Shown in pieces: positions 59,501-61,739 of a stretch of 64,000 bases of DNA. The DNA is from Panulirus ornatus (taxonomy: Eukaryota > Arthropoda > Malacostraca > Decapoda > Palinuridae), in the NCBI RefSeq assembly GCF_036320965.1, contig NC_092270.1:18623440-18687439 (forward strand), read 5' to 3'. The notes beneath the pieces are model-generated. The model saw only the letters and a list, made by a program, of their open reading frames with translations. It was not told the DNA's origin and did no database searches. Numbering within the stretch: the stretch's first letter is position 1; each line of letters opens with the position of its first letter. Position numbers and translations under genes: made by a program.

Positions 59501-60824
59501 ATGTAAATGTGGGGATATCTGTATTCTAGACTTAAACAGCATTGTGTATTAAAGCCTAACCACAATAATACTCTGGCAGGAAGCACTCTTATTAGAATGT
59601 CATTTTCCCCAGCTTTTCACTGGTGAGTTCAGAAATCCCATATGTTTAGCTTTGGTTTTACTTCAGTCAGAGATCATCCAAGAAGGTATAATGGATGGGG
59701 TGATATTCTCCCAAGGAATGTCATTGAGGATTTACAAATAGAGGCAGAGGACACTTGTTTTAAGGGTATAAAGGATGAGCTTTATTCAGATCCACTTGCA
59801 GTAAGTGTCATGAGAGTAAGGGAAAATTTAATTGGTTTTTAGACTCCCATGACCAGTCCATTTGGGCATTTTGCATGGTTGTCAAAAGTCTCAATCGATT
59901 GTGGAAAAGGAAAAGGTTATTATGGTGTTCTGCAAAAGGTTAGGAACCTATATCTCTGTTACAGGATTATGTTCAGGAGAAAATAACAAAGGGCGGAACC
60001 ATCTCTGCAACAGGATTATATTTAGGACAGAGTGACAGACGAGGAAGGCAGTCGAGCAACTTGAGCCCTCGATAATGTCATTTCCCAGATGGTCACTGAA
60101 TGGTCAAGGGATCTCTTTGTTAAAAGTGAGACATCACTGGGTGTTTGGTTGTAAAAGAATGAGAATTCTTGTGAATTCTTCCCATTTTTGTAAGAGGTTA
60201 GAGGGTTTAACCCTCTTCAAGTATAGCACTATCTGAATTGTTTTTGAATTTCTACCATAGTGAGAGAAATGGTTGTATACTCCAAAATCTCCTGTAATTT
60301 TTACTAAGTGTAAGATACATTTTCTGTAGTCCTTTTGTTGTATCTACAATGTTTTTATCGCAAATGAATCTGTGGTTATCATATGAAAGTTATGAGGTAT
60401 AGTTGTGAATGATTTGTTTGATCCCTTTCATTTTCATGTGCTCTGTTTCTTAGCAAAAAGGTTTTTCTTGGTAATTTAGGAAGACCGCATGAATGTTTTT
60501 AGGCTTCATTATAATTACTCTTACAATACTATTTTTGATCTTCATTCTGTTCCCATGTTCACCGGCTTTTTTGTGTGTGACTTTTTTGTGTACATGATTG
60601 CTGACTTTTAAAGATCAAAGAAAACAGCCCAGATTTTTTGGACATATCTTTTTAGGTGCTAAATCGGACCAGATTAACGGAGAAGGAGAGGAAAGACTGC
60701 GAATTGTTTTACCTCAAGTCATTTAGCAGTGAATACTACAGTAGTGGGGGCAAGGAGGATGACTGTAGTGAACTGACAGAAGACTTCATCTCTAAACATC
60801 CCACATATCTTCAGCTGGTGAAAG
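9695..60824 (+). CDS. TBCE: Tubulin-specific chaperone E, nine exons, 3' end outside window
   Basis: TBCE binds alpha-tubulin and, with TBCA-D and ARL2, assembles and disassembles the alpha/beta-tubulin dimer in the cytosol. Joined exons are 9695-9873, 11462-11570, 16163-16242, 20741-20926, 30750-30897, 37762-37892, 52139-52268, 54238-54357 and 60656-60824. All have GT-AG borders and matching phases, giving about 417 codons. The CAP-Gly domain spans about residues 8-80 (WYGVDWDD, GRHDGSHKG), and leucine-rich repeats about 120-330 (LDISNSLLSSWD, LMLANNP). The LNRT..TEKERKD segment aligns with the human LNK..LPEERR region. Human TBCE is about 527 residues, so the C-terminal ubiquitin-like domain is beyond 64000. 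No frame damage was seen. Introns range from 1.6 to 14.2 kb and are packed with LINEs. The start is the first ATG after the 9661 acceptor and matches the human N-terminal length. Confidence 0.95.
10515..11160 (-). mobile_element. RTE-2-like endonuclease relic in TBCE intron 1
   Basis: Minus-strand frames include KPGIVIYAWICMYVPGN, KMKYFWRKLNDCINGF and, after a break, VMGDMN and GKIVGKRGV. These correspond to the same endonuclease stretch in the copy at 34430-37360 (KTGIVKYTWGC, VVLGDMS). No RT follows. Stops and shifts make it dead. At 10470-10510 a 'cacccccttgagggggttcc' block resembles the RTE-2 3' end in the opposite sense. Confidence 0.65.
11462..11570 (+). CDS. TBCE: TBCE exon: CAP-Gly part 2
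   Basis: Acceptor TTTTTTAG ends at 11461 and donor CAG|GTAAGT follows 11570. It encodes RFPTSGSFVRPTKVN, matching the human R-P-T-G-G-S-F-I-R-P end of the CAP-Gly fold, then a YQDDPTIESQ linker. It ends in phase 0. Confidence 0.93.
12000..13090 (+). mobile_element. Jockey/CR1-like LINE reverse transcriptase relic
   Basis: Plus-strand frames in order give KTVEGDVRIY (12118), ALFKKEDLELTLNCRPVSLI then VVCKVLGELIR (12430-12530), HVTNLLDFYKR-like sequence, LLFLIYINDLTEGMDLYLNM (about 12855) and NLDRLQNWSD (12990). These are the pre-palm, NYRPVSL, palm and thumb motifs of Jockey/CR1 clade RTs. The catalytic box reads FVDDVK. Numerous stops and shifts. The C-terminal end and 3' UTR are absent. Confidence 0.8.
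13091..13594. other. TBCE intron 2 sequence, nothing recognised
   Basis: No repeat family, exon or RNA gene recognised between the Jockey relic and the tandem duplication. Confidence 0.3.
13595..13974 (+). repeat. Two-copy 190-bp tandem duplication
   Basis: Units 13595-13784 and 13785-13974 start 'gcaaatg.acttctgtctta' and share 'catgtacacatgtaccatcc' and 'actttttgtgtatgtattcc'. About 14 differences by eye, so near 93% identity and no length change. It is a simple local duplication inside an intron. Confidence 0.85.
14040..14162 (+). repeat. Family X fragment
   Basis: 'ggaaacactgctggagttgc' and 'aacagttatg' align with the X copy at 44150-44240 (an aaaacactgg, cagttgccct and caccagttatgg series). 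Only the 3' half is present. It directly abuts the RTE-2 RT relic. Confidence 0.45.
14165..15945 (+). mobile_element. RTE-2 LINE, RT domain to 3' end
   Basis: Broken plus-strand ORFs give GKAPGMDGIMAEVLKYGG (14375), VVPEDWMKAIIVP, AAFMDLEKVYDRV-like sequence, LRQGCVMSPWLIDIY (14900) and QFVDDTVLF (catalytic box, 15040). DVCKQRRLKVNASKSKVM and CALDMRGRRIEEVREFKYL follow. The 3' end at 15880-15935 reads 'cccttgatggg' and terminates in (GATA)n. 5' truncated, several stops. It belongs to the same family as 34430-37360 and is distinct from RTE-1. Confidence 0.88.
16163..16242 (+). CDS. TBCE: TBCE exon: linker before the LRRs
   Basis: Acceptor TTCTTTTAG ends at 16162 and donor AG|GTAAGT follows 16242. 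The peptide VTEQLQRTIKARF then VEVVGMDKVGQKQ aligns with the human ETIGFDSIMKQQ segment that links CAP-Gly to the LRRs. It ends in phase 2. Confidence 0.9.
16385..17260 (-). mobile_element. Jockey/CR1-like LINE RT relic (minus)
   Basis: Minus-strand frames include CVYCWHLDFNK (YLDF palm motif), WVEVTNWVPHDSIL, LFLIYVKELPECMDLYLNMF, FADQVKVKKEM (the catalytic FADDVK box with D to Q) and PLLEAHIRRIVEDINHLLAN. The order is that of a Jockey/CR1 clade RT from palm to thumb. Frame broken. The 17130-17260 part looks like the C-terminus of a neighbouring copy. Confidence 0.8.
17400..18350 (-). mobile_element. Jockey/CR1-like LINE 3' end fragments
   Basis: Minus-strand frames show VQRRTTKMVPELKDMS (17640-17560) and DREQFFKRCTENN (near 18310-18250), both from the RT C-terminal region. 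Frame breaks are frequent. The order suggests two 3' ends laid one after another. Confidence 0.6.
18975..19103 (+). repeat. (CA)n microsatellite with short flanking duplication
   Basis: A short (AC) run near 18978-18990 and a longer pure run at 19064-19103. The preceding 50 bp ('agcagtcttatcaccagctg' and 'cttgtcaa') repeat between 18930 and 19050. Confidence 0.9.
19200..19990 (-). mobile_element. Jockey/CR1-like LINE 3' region fragment
   Basis: The minus strand includes KETYHLLANT (19480, the VKETYYLLANI motif) and RELK-like 3' segments. The same succession of blocks recurs at 17.4-18.3 and 20.28-20.69 kb, marking related 3' ends. Confidence 0.55.
20084..20220 (+). repeat. (GT)n microsatellite
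   Basis: About 137 bp of (GT)n with two GTAT interruptions (near 20141 and 20164). It yields spurious CVCVCV and THTHTH ORFs. Confidence 0.97.
20280..20690 (-). mobile_element. Jockey/CR1-like LINE, RT C-terminus
   Basis: A 101-codon minus-strand frame reads MAPKLRDQRYKERLEFLNLP, then GDLVTTLKFKNRS, KDVKKYFYSIRVVYEWN and VVSEHK. This is the conserved C-terminal signature of Jockey/CR1 clade RTs. It is the best preserved of the stacked 3' ends in intron 3 and ends about 50 bp before a TBCE exon. Confidence 0.75.
20741..20926 (+). CDS. TBCE: TBCE exon: first LRR units
   Basis: Acceptor TTATTTGTAG ends at 20740. A second AG three bases on is excluded by phase, because the upstream exon leaves AG and needs C to read S-R-L-E-E-L. 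Donor AG|GTAAGT follows 20926. It encodes LPRLQDLDISNSLLSSWD and LPCLRFLNI, classic LRR strands that match human LSKNLLSSWDEV. Confidence 0.93.
20927..21385. other. Start of TBCE intron 4, nothing recognised
   Basis: Only short ORFs without family resemblance. Confidence 0.3.
21390..23068 (+). mobile_element. RTE-1 LINE, RT to 3' UTR
   Basis: Plus-strand RT pieces: SNYRG-like start, EHQIGEKQCGFRSGRGCMDQ (21520), then LLLFADDTVLMADS (catalytic box intact, 21940) and RRKLRINENKSKVDRFSS. The C-terminal VLKWFGHLERMSKERLTEKI and RSGRPNWRWKDG (22580-22690) follow. A partial 3' UTR at 22920-23065 has lost its terminus where the next RTE-1 piece starts. Frameshifts throughout. 5' truncated. Confidence 0.88.
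23070..25520 (+). mobile_element. RTE-1 LINE, linker to RT C-terminus, with nested insertion
   Basis: Starts in the linker (NDSEMYKRKRQEVKRKVQ), is interrupted at 23249-23740 by another RTE-1 3' end, and resumes with LKEVNKVCKTE-type sequence. It then gives GLDGIAVEFIKN, GEVPEDWQNACIVPLYKGKG and QCGFRSGRGCVDQVFALKN, then FMDLEKAYDRVDRDALW. The catalytic box reads LLFADGTVLVADS (second Asp replaced by Gly). The C-terminus reads VLKWFGHMERMSEERLTKRI. It ends abruptly at the word 'ctggatgtggaaag', where the tandem array starts. Confidence 0.9.
23249..23740 (+). mobile_element. 3'-end RTE-1 insertion nested in another RTE-1
   Basis: The last codons of the RT ('ggggtcgacatgctgtcagt'), the whole 3' UTR and the terminal block, with a tail 'tataatgatatat'. 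It splits the host element precisely between ENKKM and LKEVNK. Flanks 'aataaaaagatg' (23237-23248) and 'agtaaaaaaagttg' (23741-23754) look like a decayed target-site duplication. This is a standard 5'-truncated retrotransposition product. Confidence 0.85.
24505..26821 (+). repeat. Tandem array of about 1.02-kb RTE-1 RT units (2.25 copies)
   Basis: The junction word AGAGGAAAGTGATTGGTT begins units at 24505, 25521 and 26550, giving periods of 1016 and 1029 bp. Each unit runs from the RT motif GREESDWFSVNVGLRQG-type start through the catalytic box and C-terminus to 'tggatgtggaaag', then restarts. The third unit stops at 26821 after KVCERRK-like codons and joins 3' UTR sequence. Catalytic boxes read FADG, FADD and FAGD in units 1 to 3. 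Similar short words (tggaaag, agaggaaag) at unit ends suggest microhomology at the founding junction. This is an amplified internal segment of one element, because no unit has its own 3' end. Confidence 0.85.
26822..27012 (+). mobile_element. RTE-1 3' UTR fragment ending the array
   Basis: 'tgacagctagagactgag' onwards is 3' UTR that normally follows the RT stop by about 60 bp. Here it is fused to the truncated third array unit by an internal deletion. It stops within the TATG-rich tract and meets the terminal block of the opposite-strand copy. Confidence 0.75.
27013..29530 (-). mobile_element. RTE-1 LINE, best preserved RT, minus strand
   Basis: Runs from the terminal block (27035-27085) through a short 3' UTR into the RT. 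Codons 28775-27216 form one frame of about 520 codons with a single stop at 28262-28260, TGA where the 56.8-kb copy keeps TGG. A second TGA at 28784-28782 separates the upstream linker frame. Frameshifts near 29090 and 29275 break the remainder. Motifs: KAAGLDGIAVEFIKKG, PLYKGKGDKSECSNYRGISL, FMDLEKAYDRV, GLRQGCVMSPWLFNLF, LLFTDDTALVADS (Ala to Thr before the Asp pair) and GRPNWRWKDGVKKI. The endonuclease is missing (5' truncated at the LDVNVLRGATGGMSDHYLV linker). Confidence 0.92.
29535..29915. repeat. Inverted pair of RTE-1 3' UTRs (hairpin)
   Basis: A minus-strand 3' end (terminal block 29565-29615, then the CA/TA tract to about 29770) is followed at once by the same 3' UTR in plus orientation (29774-29905, ending 'gtgtgggagacagtaacta'). 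The arms 29560-29702 and 29774-29915 are largely complementary with a loop of about 70 bp. The downstream tail is (GATA/AATA)-like. Transcription would give a stem of about 140 bp. Confidence 0.75.
29992..30213 (-). mobile_element. Tigger/pogo-like transposase N-terminal fragment
   Basis: A 73-codon minus-strand frame: KKRKRNVLGLEKKMELRKRL, KGKSKGALIKDFNIN, then LTINDITKQQKIEAF. This is the CENP-B-N/psq helix-turn-helix found at the N-terminus of Tigger (Tc1/mariner superfamily) transposases. No DDE domain or terminal inverted repeat was seen, so it is a relic. Confidence 0.7.
30214..30749. other. End of TBCE intron 4, nothing recognised
   Basis: AT-rich. Part of 30214-30420 may belong to the Tigger-like relic, but no coding resemblance remains. 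Confidence 0.3.
30750..30897 (+). CDS. TBCE: TBCE exon: LRR units
   Basis: Acceptor CTCATTTCAG ends at 30749 and donor CAG|GTAAGA follows 30897. It encodes SGNMLILPEHPDEL, ITHLVLNNMEYTWQD and MFPTLRKLQ, matching the human VLVLNQTGITWAEV repeat. The junction to the next exon is phase 0. Confidence 0.92.
31120..33000 (+). mobile_element. Old, heavily decayed RTE-1 copy
   Basis: Plus-strand scraps in the correct RTE-1 order: LTVNILRGVTGGM (31215, linker), RRKL.EVKRKM.ELKKKAN (31730), EKMFLKEVNSVK (31825), MKCGKAS (32080), GRGCMDHVFA-like sequence (32245), FMDLEKAYDMVDRDTLW across frames (32325), GWIVREINARALE (32560) and LRYLMVYLAAERTMG (32830). Much more diverged than other RTE-1 copies. A foreign stretch at about 31325-31470 interrupts the linker. 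Confidence 0.7.
33001..33765. other. TBCE intron 5, nothing recognised
   Basis: No repeat family or exon recognised. Confidence 0.25.
33766..34017 (+). repeat. Two-copy 126-bp tandem duplication
   Basis: Units 33766-33891 and 33892-34017 begin 'agcagtaat.aaatagcaga' and share 'ccaaggctatagtagct' and 'gattttgtgggca'-like words. Roughly 85-90% identical by eye, with no coding content. Confidence 0.75.
34430..37365 (+). mobile_element. RTE-2 LINE, endonuclease to 3' end, near full length but dead
   Basis: In order: KTGIVKYTWGCVCAP and AVVLGDMSVKVG (34560-34720, endonuclease), CVVDICAERDLFLAN (34775), and a basic linker. Then come KAFYRGANAYVRMDGE (36215), LRQGCVLSPWHFDMYMDE-like sequence (36295), LYVDDTVLFVESEEEL (catalytic VDD box, 36435) and DVCKQRRLKMDASKSKV. 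The 3' end at 37300-37335 is 'caccccttgatggg' then (GATA)n. About 2.9 kb with many stops and shifts. It is the most complete member of this family here. Confidence 0.85.
37762..37892 (+). CDS. TBCE: TBCE exon: LRR units
   Basis: Acceptor CTATTTTATAG ends at 37761 and donor AG|GTCTGT follows 37892. It encodes VAFNKLEVLGP, LEELDIGVNPISSWEE and GSIP, and ends in phase 2. An RTE-1 copy begins only about 100 bp into the following intron. Confidence 0.92.
37990..40580 (-). mobile_element. RTE-1 LINE, linker to 3' end, minus strand
   Basis: The terminal block starts at 38010, with the complete long 3' UTR to about 38380. The RT C-terminus follows (VLKWFGHMEKMSEERLTKRI), then LLFADDTVLVADSS (intact box, 39180) and QCGFRSGRGCVDQVFALKN (39620). 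The linker (KEVNKVRKTTEQMGTSVKGA) is at 40150, and the 5' truncation is at RELGKETCVRKYQ. Frames are broken in several places. It is inserted about 100 bp downstream of a TBCE exon, antisense to the gene. Confidence 0.9.
40581..40640 (+). repeat. Short tandem duplication at an RTE-1 5' junction
   Basis: 'atattaacataggtagac' occurs twice, about 25 bp apart, immediately outside the 5' end of the RTE-1 copy. It may be junction-derived. No matching sequence was seen at the 3' side, so it is not a target-site duplication. Confidence 0.6.
40641..41150. other. TBCE intron 6, nothing recognised
   Basis: AT-rich, no recognised repeat or exon. Confidence 0.25.
41154..41515 (+). mobile_element. tRNA-derived SINE, full length
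   Basis: The head carries a Pol III A box (TGGTGCAGTGG, 41162-41172) in a tRNA-like context followed by 'ttcctgaccatg'. A clear B box is not preserved. The body includes 'cccctaagggttggttgata' and 'ctctgttccttcttttgga'. The last 120 bp (41395-41515) is the same GC-rich block as 1-135, which is antisense to the RTE-1 5' leader. It ends in an AT-rich tail directly before an RTE-1 fragment. Confidence 0.7.
41525..42962 (-). mobile_element. RTE-1 LINE, RT joined to endonuclease N-terminus (internal deletion)
   Basis: Minus strand: from the endonuclease N-terminal block (42960-42660, which resembles 5940-5640) straight into the RT near the AYDRV-type motif at 42645. It then runs through LLFVNDTALVADS (box damaged, 42350), DGVLKWFGHMERMSQERLTN and the RT end at 41525. 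The endonuclease C-terminus, linker and RT N-terminus are missing, as is the 3' UTR. Confidence 0.8.
42965..43745 (-). mobile_element. RTE-1 LINE 3' end, minus strand
   Basis: Terminal block (gcgaggtagcaccaggaaac, 42978), variant 3' UTR with (ACATATA) runs and 'cttcatccaattttggcacc', then the RT C-terminus to AWAIDRVIWRRVDVLEMKC (43740-43690). 5' truncated. It abuts the preceding RTE-1 fragment at 42965. Confidence 0.82.
43800..44310 (+). repeat. Family X element (possible non-autonomous retroelement)
   Basis: Order: 'ataactcttg' start, a 46-bp minisatellite (43861-43998), 'gaaaatgttagg', then a degenerate block of 'ggaacattaggtagaagtag' repeats (44055-44150). After that come 'aacactggc', 'caccagttatgg' and an end 'cgtggccaccaccttgaggga' (44256). 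Related copies lie at 58425-58735 (plus), 53130-53350 (minus), 14040-14162 and 63400-63460. The 3' end resembles the RTE-2 3' end ('ctgtggtcaccccttgatggg'). No ORF and no tRNA head were recognised. Confidence 0.6.
43861..43998 (+). repeat. Three-copy 46-bp minisatellite
   Basis: Units start at 43861, 43907 and 43953 with the motif attctttgt.actctagatt and 'gcagtgagtgca.tgtgct'. Copies differ at a few bases. The X copy at 58455 has one diverged unit, so unit number varies between family members. Confidence 0.9.
44311..47390. other. Long stretch of TBCE intron 6, nothing recognised
   Basis: About 3 kb with only short ORFs. It contains small local duplications, for example 'atgagtacctatgataaaat' twice near 46830-46875, and related phrases at 45780-45930 ('ttctctgtgt', 'cccatcatatttctttttat'). 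No exon, RNA or transposase resemblance was found. Confidence 0.3.
47505..48120 (+). mobile_element. RTE-1 3' end insertion
   Basis: Starts at RT codons KRIYVSKVEGTRRSGRTNWR and runs through QEGERRARNRVNWND to the stop at 47710. The full 3' UTR and terminal block (48040-48090) follow, and the copy ends in a (TAA)n tail at 48103-48120. A typical 5'-truncated copy. Confidence 0.88.
48128..48271 (+). repeat. Two-copy 72-bp tandem duplication
   Basis: Units 48128-48199 and 48200-48271 ('tttatattttcatatcgtag' to 'caaaaagaaaagtaaa') differ at about one position inside the core, so the duplication is recent. It sits right after the RTE-1 (TAA)n tail. Confidence 0.9.
48351..48590 (-). pseudogene. 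hAT/ZBED-like transposase segment (HTLNLVA region)
   Basis: 79 codons: VLPKHTRCATHAMNLVATSN, AGKALKDSPSYRKLYWTAFG, then KVTELWNKKARGSQASDSIK. The C-A-[ST]-H-x-[ML]-N-L-V-A motif followed by a LWNK..R...A.D.I helix is a hallmark of the ZBED/hAT transposase catalytic core. Upstream exons lie at higher coordinates. No good 3' splice site precedes it. Confidence 0.75.
48741..48830 (-). pseudogene. hAT/ZBED-like exon, linker segment
   Basis: Minus-strand acceptor ATTGTGCAG ends at 48831 and a donor-like CAG|GTCTGA follows 48741. In the frame inherited from the previous exon it reads NVFGKQ, then basic codons. In the +1 frame it reads DEELHKEVQEEEGG, the acidic linker usually seen here in ZBED proteins, so a one-base loss is likely. 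Confidence 0.5.
48951..49154 (-). pseudogene. hAT/ZBED-like exon, first catalytic Asp region
   Basis: Minus-strand acceptor TTTCATTTCAG (ends 49155) and donor AA|GTAAGC (after 48951). It encodes SFMGMTLHWIDQETLLRETL, a stop within the LACR motif, then KVCTTTTDNGSNFIKAF. T-D-N-G/A-x-N-F-x-K-A-F is the characteristic hAT core motif. The in-frame stop shows it is no longer a full protein. Confidence 0.75.
49326..49415 (-). pseudogene. hAT/ZBED-like exon (TADVWT region)
   Basis: Minus-strand acceptor-like TTTTTAAG and donor CACAG|GTACAC. It encodes RFDKTRQHLRNILNS and VQWVSSSADVWTCAHR, matching the TADLWT motif that precedes SF.G.T.HWI in ZBED/hAT proteins. Splicing to 49154 keeps phase exactly. 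The RTE-1 copy at 49440 begins about 25 bp upstream of this exon. Confidence 0.7.
49440..50745 (+). mobile_element. RTE-1 LINE 3' half with 288-codon RT frame
   Basis: 5' truncated at the VVREVNA motif. Open from 49472 to 50338: LLFADGTALVADS (second catalytic Asp to Gly), RRKLRVNVNKSKVIRYSRVE, KCFKYLGVDLA, MLYGCEAWAIDRVVRRS and HWRWKDGVKKILSD. It ends at a TGA within CAGGGCATGTGA. Complete 3' UTR and terminal block to 50725, with an A-rich tail. It lies between the N-terminal and core exons of the hAT-like relic. Confidence 0.9.
50766..50910 (+). repeat. Short irregular tandem repeat
   Basis: The phrase agtaata(c/t) followed by 'gatgttttccgatgtatatt' occurs three times (50766, 50800, 50851) with variable spacers including 'cacttgaaacataaa'. 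Confidence 0.7.
51249..51716 (-). pseudogene. hAT/ZBED-like N-terminal exon with zinc-finger-like segment
   Basis: A 155-codon open frame. The middle reads LEYKCLSCLPSNNLLSTC and LKLHISRCHSQVHNQF, a C-x2-C...H-x3-C-H pattern consistent with a BED-type finger. The C-terminal VVTQKWEKQSSNSTRG tail is unremarkable. Orientation and position 5' of the TADVWT and TDNGSNF exons support a single hAT-derived gene split by introns. It could be a domesticated ZBED gene remnant instead of a transposon. Confidence 0.5.
52139..52268 (+). CDS. TBCE: TBCE exon: LRR units
   Basis: Acceptor TTTTAATTTAG ends at 52138 and donor ATA|GTAAGT follows 52268. It encodes LESLNANNLKLKVISFP and LFPNLKCLMLANNPLEI, matching the human MFPSLKYLVVNDNQIS repeat. 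Confidence 0.93.
52560..52960 (+). repeat. Repeat Y, second copy
   Basis: Aligns by eye with 1840-2290: gtataggcc, 'agagat', 'ggtgttg', 'gggagtttt' and 'cccatgt' with 'ctggcagtcct' occur in the same order and spacing. No coding content or termini recognised. It lies in TBCE intron 7. Confidence 0.45.
53130..53350 (-). repeat. Family X copy, minus strand
   Basis: The reverse complement of 'ttagtgcctcaccc', 'cctacctaatgttctaccta' and neighbouring words matches the 'gggtgaggca' and 'ggaacattaggtagaagtag' blocks of the X copies at 44 and 58.5 kb. Confidence 0.55.
53458..53532 (+). repeat. (TC)n microsatellite
   Basis: About 75 bp of uninterrupted CT repeats. Confidence 0.97.
53555..53935 (-). 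mobile_element. RTE-1 fragment, 3' UTR and RT C-terminus, minus strand
   Basis: Begins within the 3' UTR ('ggccacatttgttcacactc'), lacking the terminal block, and continues into the RT end to the ERMSE-like codons at 53930. Both ends are truncated, and the (TC)n tract lies immediately at the 3' side. Confidence 0.8.
54238..54357 (+). CDS. TBCE: TBCE exon: last LRR and start of linker
   Basis: Acceptor TTTTCTTTTCAG ends at 54237 and donor TTG|GTAAGA follows 54357. Forty codons encode WECVGELNRLPVLEDL and FARITNLL. The last eight residues align one for one with human IASIGQLK, so the exon joins directly to the next exon (VLNRT, human TLNKC). Confidence 0.92.
54480..55115 (+). mobile_element. 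RTE 5' leader and endonuclease relic with internal duplication
   Basis: Leader-like block at 54510-54590 ('cttcccaagatctcatgtgg', 'aagaggtagctaac'), then endonuclease codons FVYGSEENEETSTFWEWRES and DHIMVLGESNARTFQ (the GDLNAR box altered to GESNAR). No RT. A 70-bp segment is duplicated at 54835-54904 and 54905-54974. Confidence 0.65.
54835..54974 (+). repeat. Two-copy 70-bp tandem duplication
   Basis: Units begin 'aatgagggaaagggaagctc'. They differ at one internal base (ggattg versus ggactg) plus the last base, so the event is young relative to the element it sits in. Confidence 0.92.
55116..55889. other. TBCE intron 8, nothing recognised
   Basis: AT-rich, no recognised feature. Confidence 0.25.
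55890..56455 (+). repeat. Left copy of a 570-bp direct repeat
   Basis: Aligns with 57158-57725: 'aactctgctcaca', 'gttactagat', 'atgtggca.gttttggta', 'gggcagat.gtaaa', 'accaaaccct' and 'aactttcaaggagagag', then 'gttatcaatataa', all in the same order. Identity is roughly 70% by eye. The unit is not a known LTR (no TG...CA ends noted). Confidence 0.75.
56489..57157 (-). mobile_element. Internal RTE-1 RT fragment, no 5' or 3' end
   Basis: Minus strand, continuously open from YKGKGDKSECSNYRGISL through QCGFRSGRGCVDQVFALKN, FMDLEKAYDRVDRDALWKVL, GCVMSPWLFNLFMDGVV and LLFADDTALVADSC to NVNK. Compared with 27880-28550 I count about five mismatches in the roughly 420 bp compared, about 99% identity. 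All five favour this copy as closer to intact (TGG retained, FADD retained). It lacks the 3' end needed for normal target-primed insertion and sits between the two 570-bp direct repeats. Confidence 0.9.
57158..57725 (+). repeat. Right copy of the 570-bp direct repeat
   Basis: Partner of 55890-56455. Begins 'tgtatattttctatttaag' immediately at the RTE fragment edge. Confidence 0.75.
57726..58424. other. TBCE intron 8, unrecognised
   Basis: Includes a small 'gggtatatctaga' doublet near 57778-57800. A mostly open plus-strand stretch around 58150-58460 does not match any family I know. Confidence 0.25.
58425..58735 (+). repeat. Family X copy
   Basis: 'ataactcttg', one diverged 46-bp unit (58455-58495), 'gcaaaatgttagg', 'ggaacattaggtagaagtag' blocks, 'gggtgaggcaccaaaaggct', 'caccagttatg' and a 3' end 'cagtcacccccttta' like the RTE-2 terminus. 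A poly-T tract is inserted before the end. Confidence 0.6.
58770..60655. other. End of TBCE intron 8
   Basis: No transposon resemblance found. It contains the exon-like segment 59067-59111 (listed separately) and an unassigned 66-codon ORF at 59642-59842. Confidence 0.3.
59067..59111 (+). other. TBCE: Candidate 45-bp TBCE cassette microexon
   Basis: Bounded by a plausible acceptor (TTGCTTTGATGCAG) and a strong donor (CCA|GTAAGTATG). It is 15 open codons (VNTIWIEDQIQHNIP) in phase 0 at both ends, and lies between TBCE exons that themselves join in phase 0. Inclusion would add 15 residues between ITNLL and VLNRT. Human TBCE aligns without it, so it is optional at best and may be chance. Confidence 0.3.
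60656..60824 (+). CDS. TBCE: TBCE exon: post-LRR linker; last exon in window
   Basis: Acceptor ATCTTTTTAG ends at 60655 and donor AAAG|GTAAAG follows 60824. It encodes VLNRTRLTEKERKDCEL, then an acidic SGGKEDDCSELTEDF stretch and SKHPTYLQLVK, matching human LSEEFLTAHPRYQFLCLK. It ends in phase 1. The following exon should encode a YG.PED-like start and the ubiquitin-like domain beyond 64000. Confidence 0.92.
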
Positions 60825-61230
60825 GTAAAGTGATAGTGATGAATTCATAGAGCACATGAAATAAGTTTGTTAGAAGAGTTTATTCTTTGGTCATTCTGTA
60901 CCCGTTAAGAGTTCTTCCTACTTAATGTGTTTATCTGCTGCATGTACTATCACTGTCCTTTTACCTTAATGTATAGGATCATCATAGATGGTAGATTATA
61001 TGATGTTATTTGATGGAAATAGAGTGATAGGAAAAACATTAACTTATACAAATGAAGATGTCTTCCTAAGGCTTCCCTTCTGCAATTGTTTGGTTGATTG
61101 AAGTGGGTTAAATGTGATTGATATGGATCCATGTAGGTATATTGGTTGCCAATGGGTGGCATTTACCTCAAATGTCAGTATGAATAAACATATACCACTG
61201 TGCCACACAGCTCCTACATTTTTTTTTATT

Positions 61231-61368
61231 ATTTTTTTTTTTATTATACTTTGTCGCTGTCTCCCGCGTTTGCGAGGTAGCGCAAGGAAACAGACGAAAG
61301 AAATGGCCCCCCCCCCATACACATGTATATACATACGTCCACACACGCAAATATACATACCTACACAG
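61231..61368 (-). mobile_element. Very short recent RTE-1 3' end insertion with target-site duplication
   Basis: Only the tail, terminal block (61245-61300) and about 60 bp of 3' UTR, ending at 'catacctacacag'. Flanked by taca(t)9att at 61215-61230 and taca(t)8att at 61369-61383. Apart from C-run length it matches 27035-27160 closely. It is a severely 5'-truncated copy from the same subfamily as 27013-29530. Confidence 0.9.
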
Positions 61369-61739
61369 TACATTTTTTTTATTCTGCCTTTTTTTTGCTA
61401 GGAAATATAGTATATTCTCATTTCATCCTTACCTTCCCATATAATTTCAATATCAGATTGTTAGCAGATATCATCACTAGCAAATGATCTTTTCTTTTCC
61501 ACATGCTTTCTTGCCCACATTATGTCACATCCCTTGAAACAGTGACGAAATTAAGGCTTAGGGAGGATCTTGGTTTCTTTTCATTAAGTTTCTGCTGCTT
61601 CATCATATCTTGGAAAGTTTGCCACAGTTGTTCATGGATATATCTTAAATCTTGATATCAAAATTCAGTATTGTCTTTTAGATACTGAAGGAATACTGTC
61701 ATTTTATTGAACAGCATGTTATGCTATGTATATTAATCT

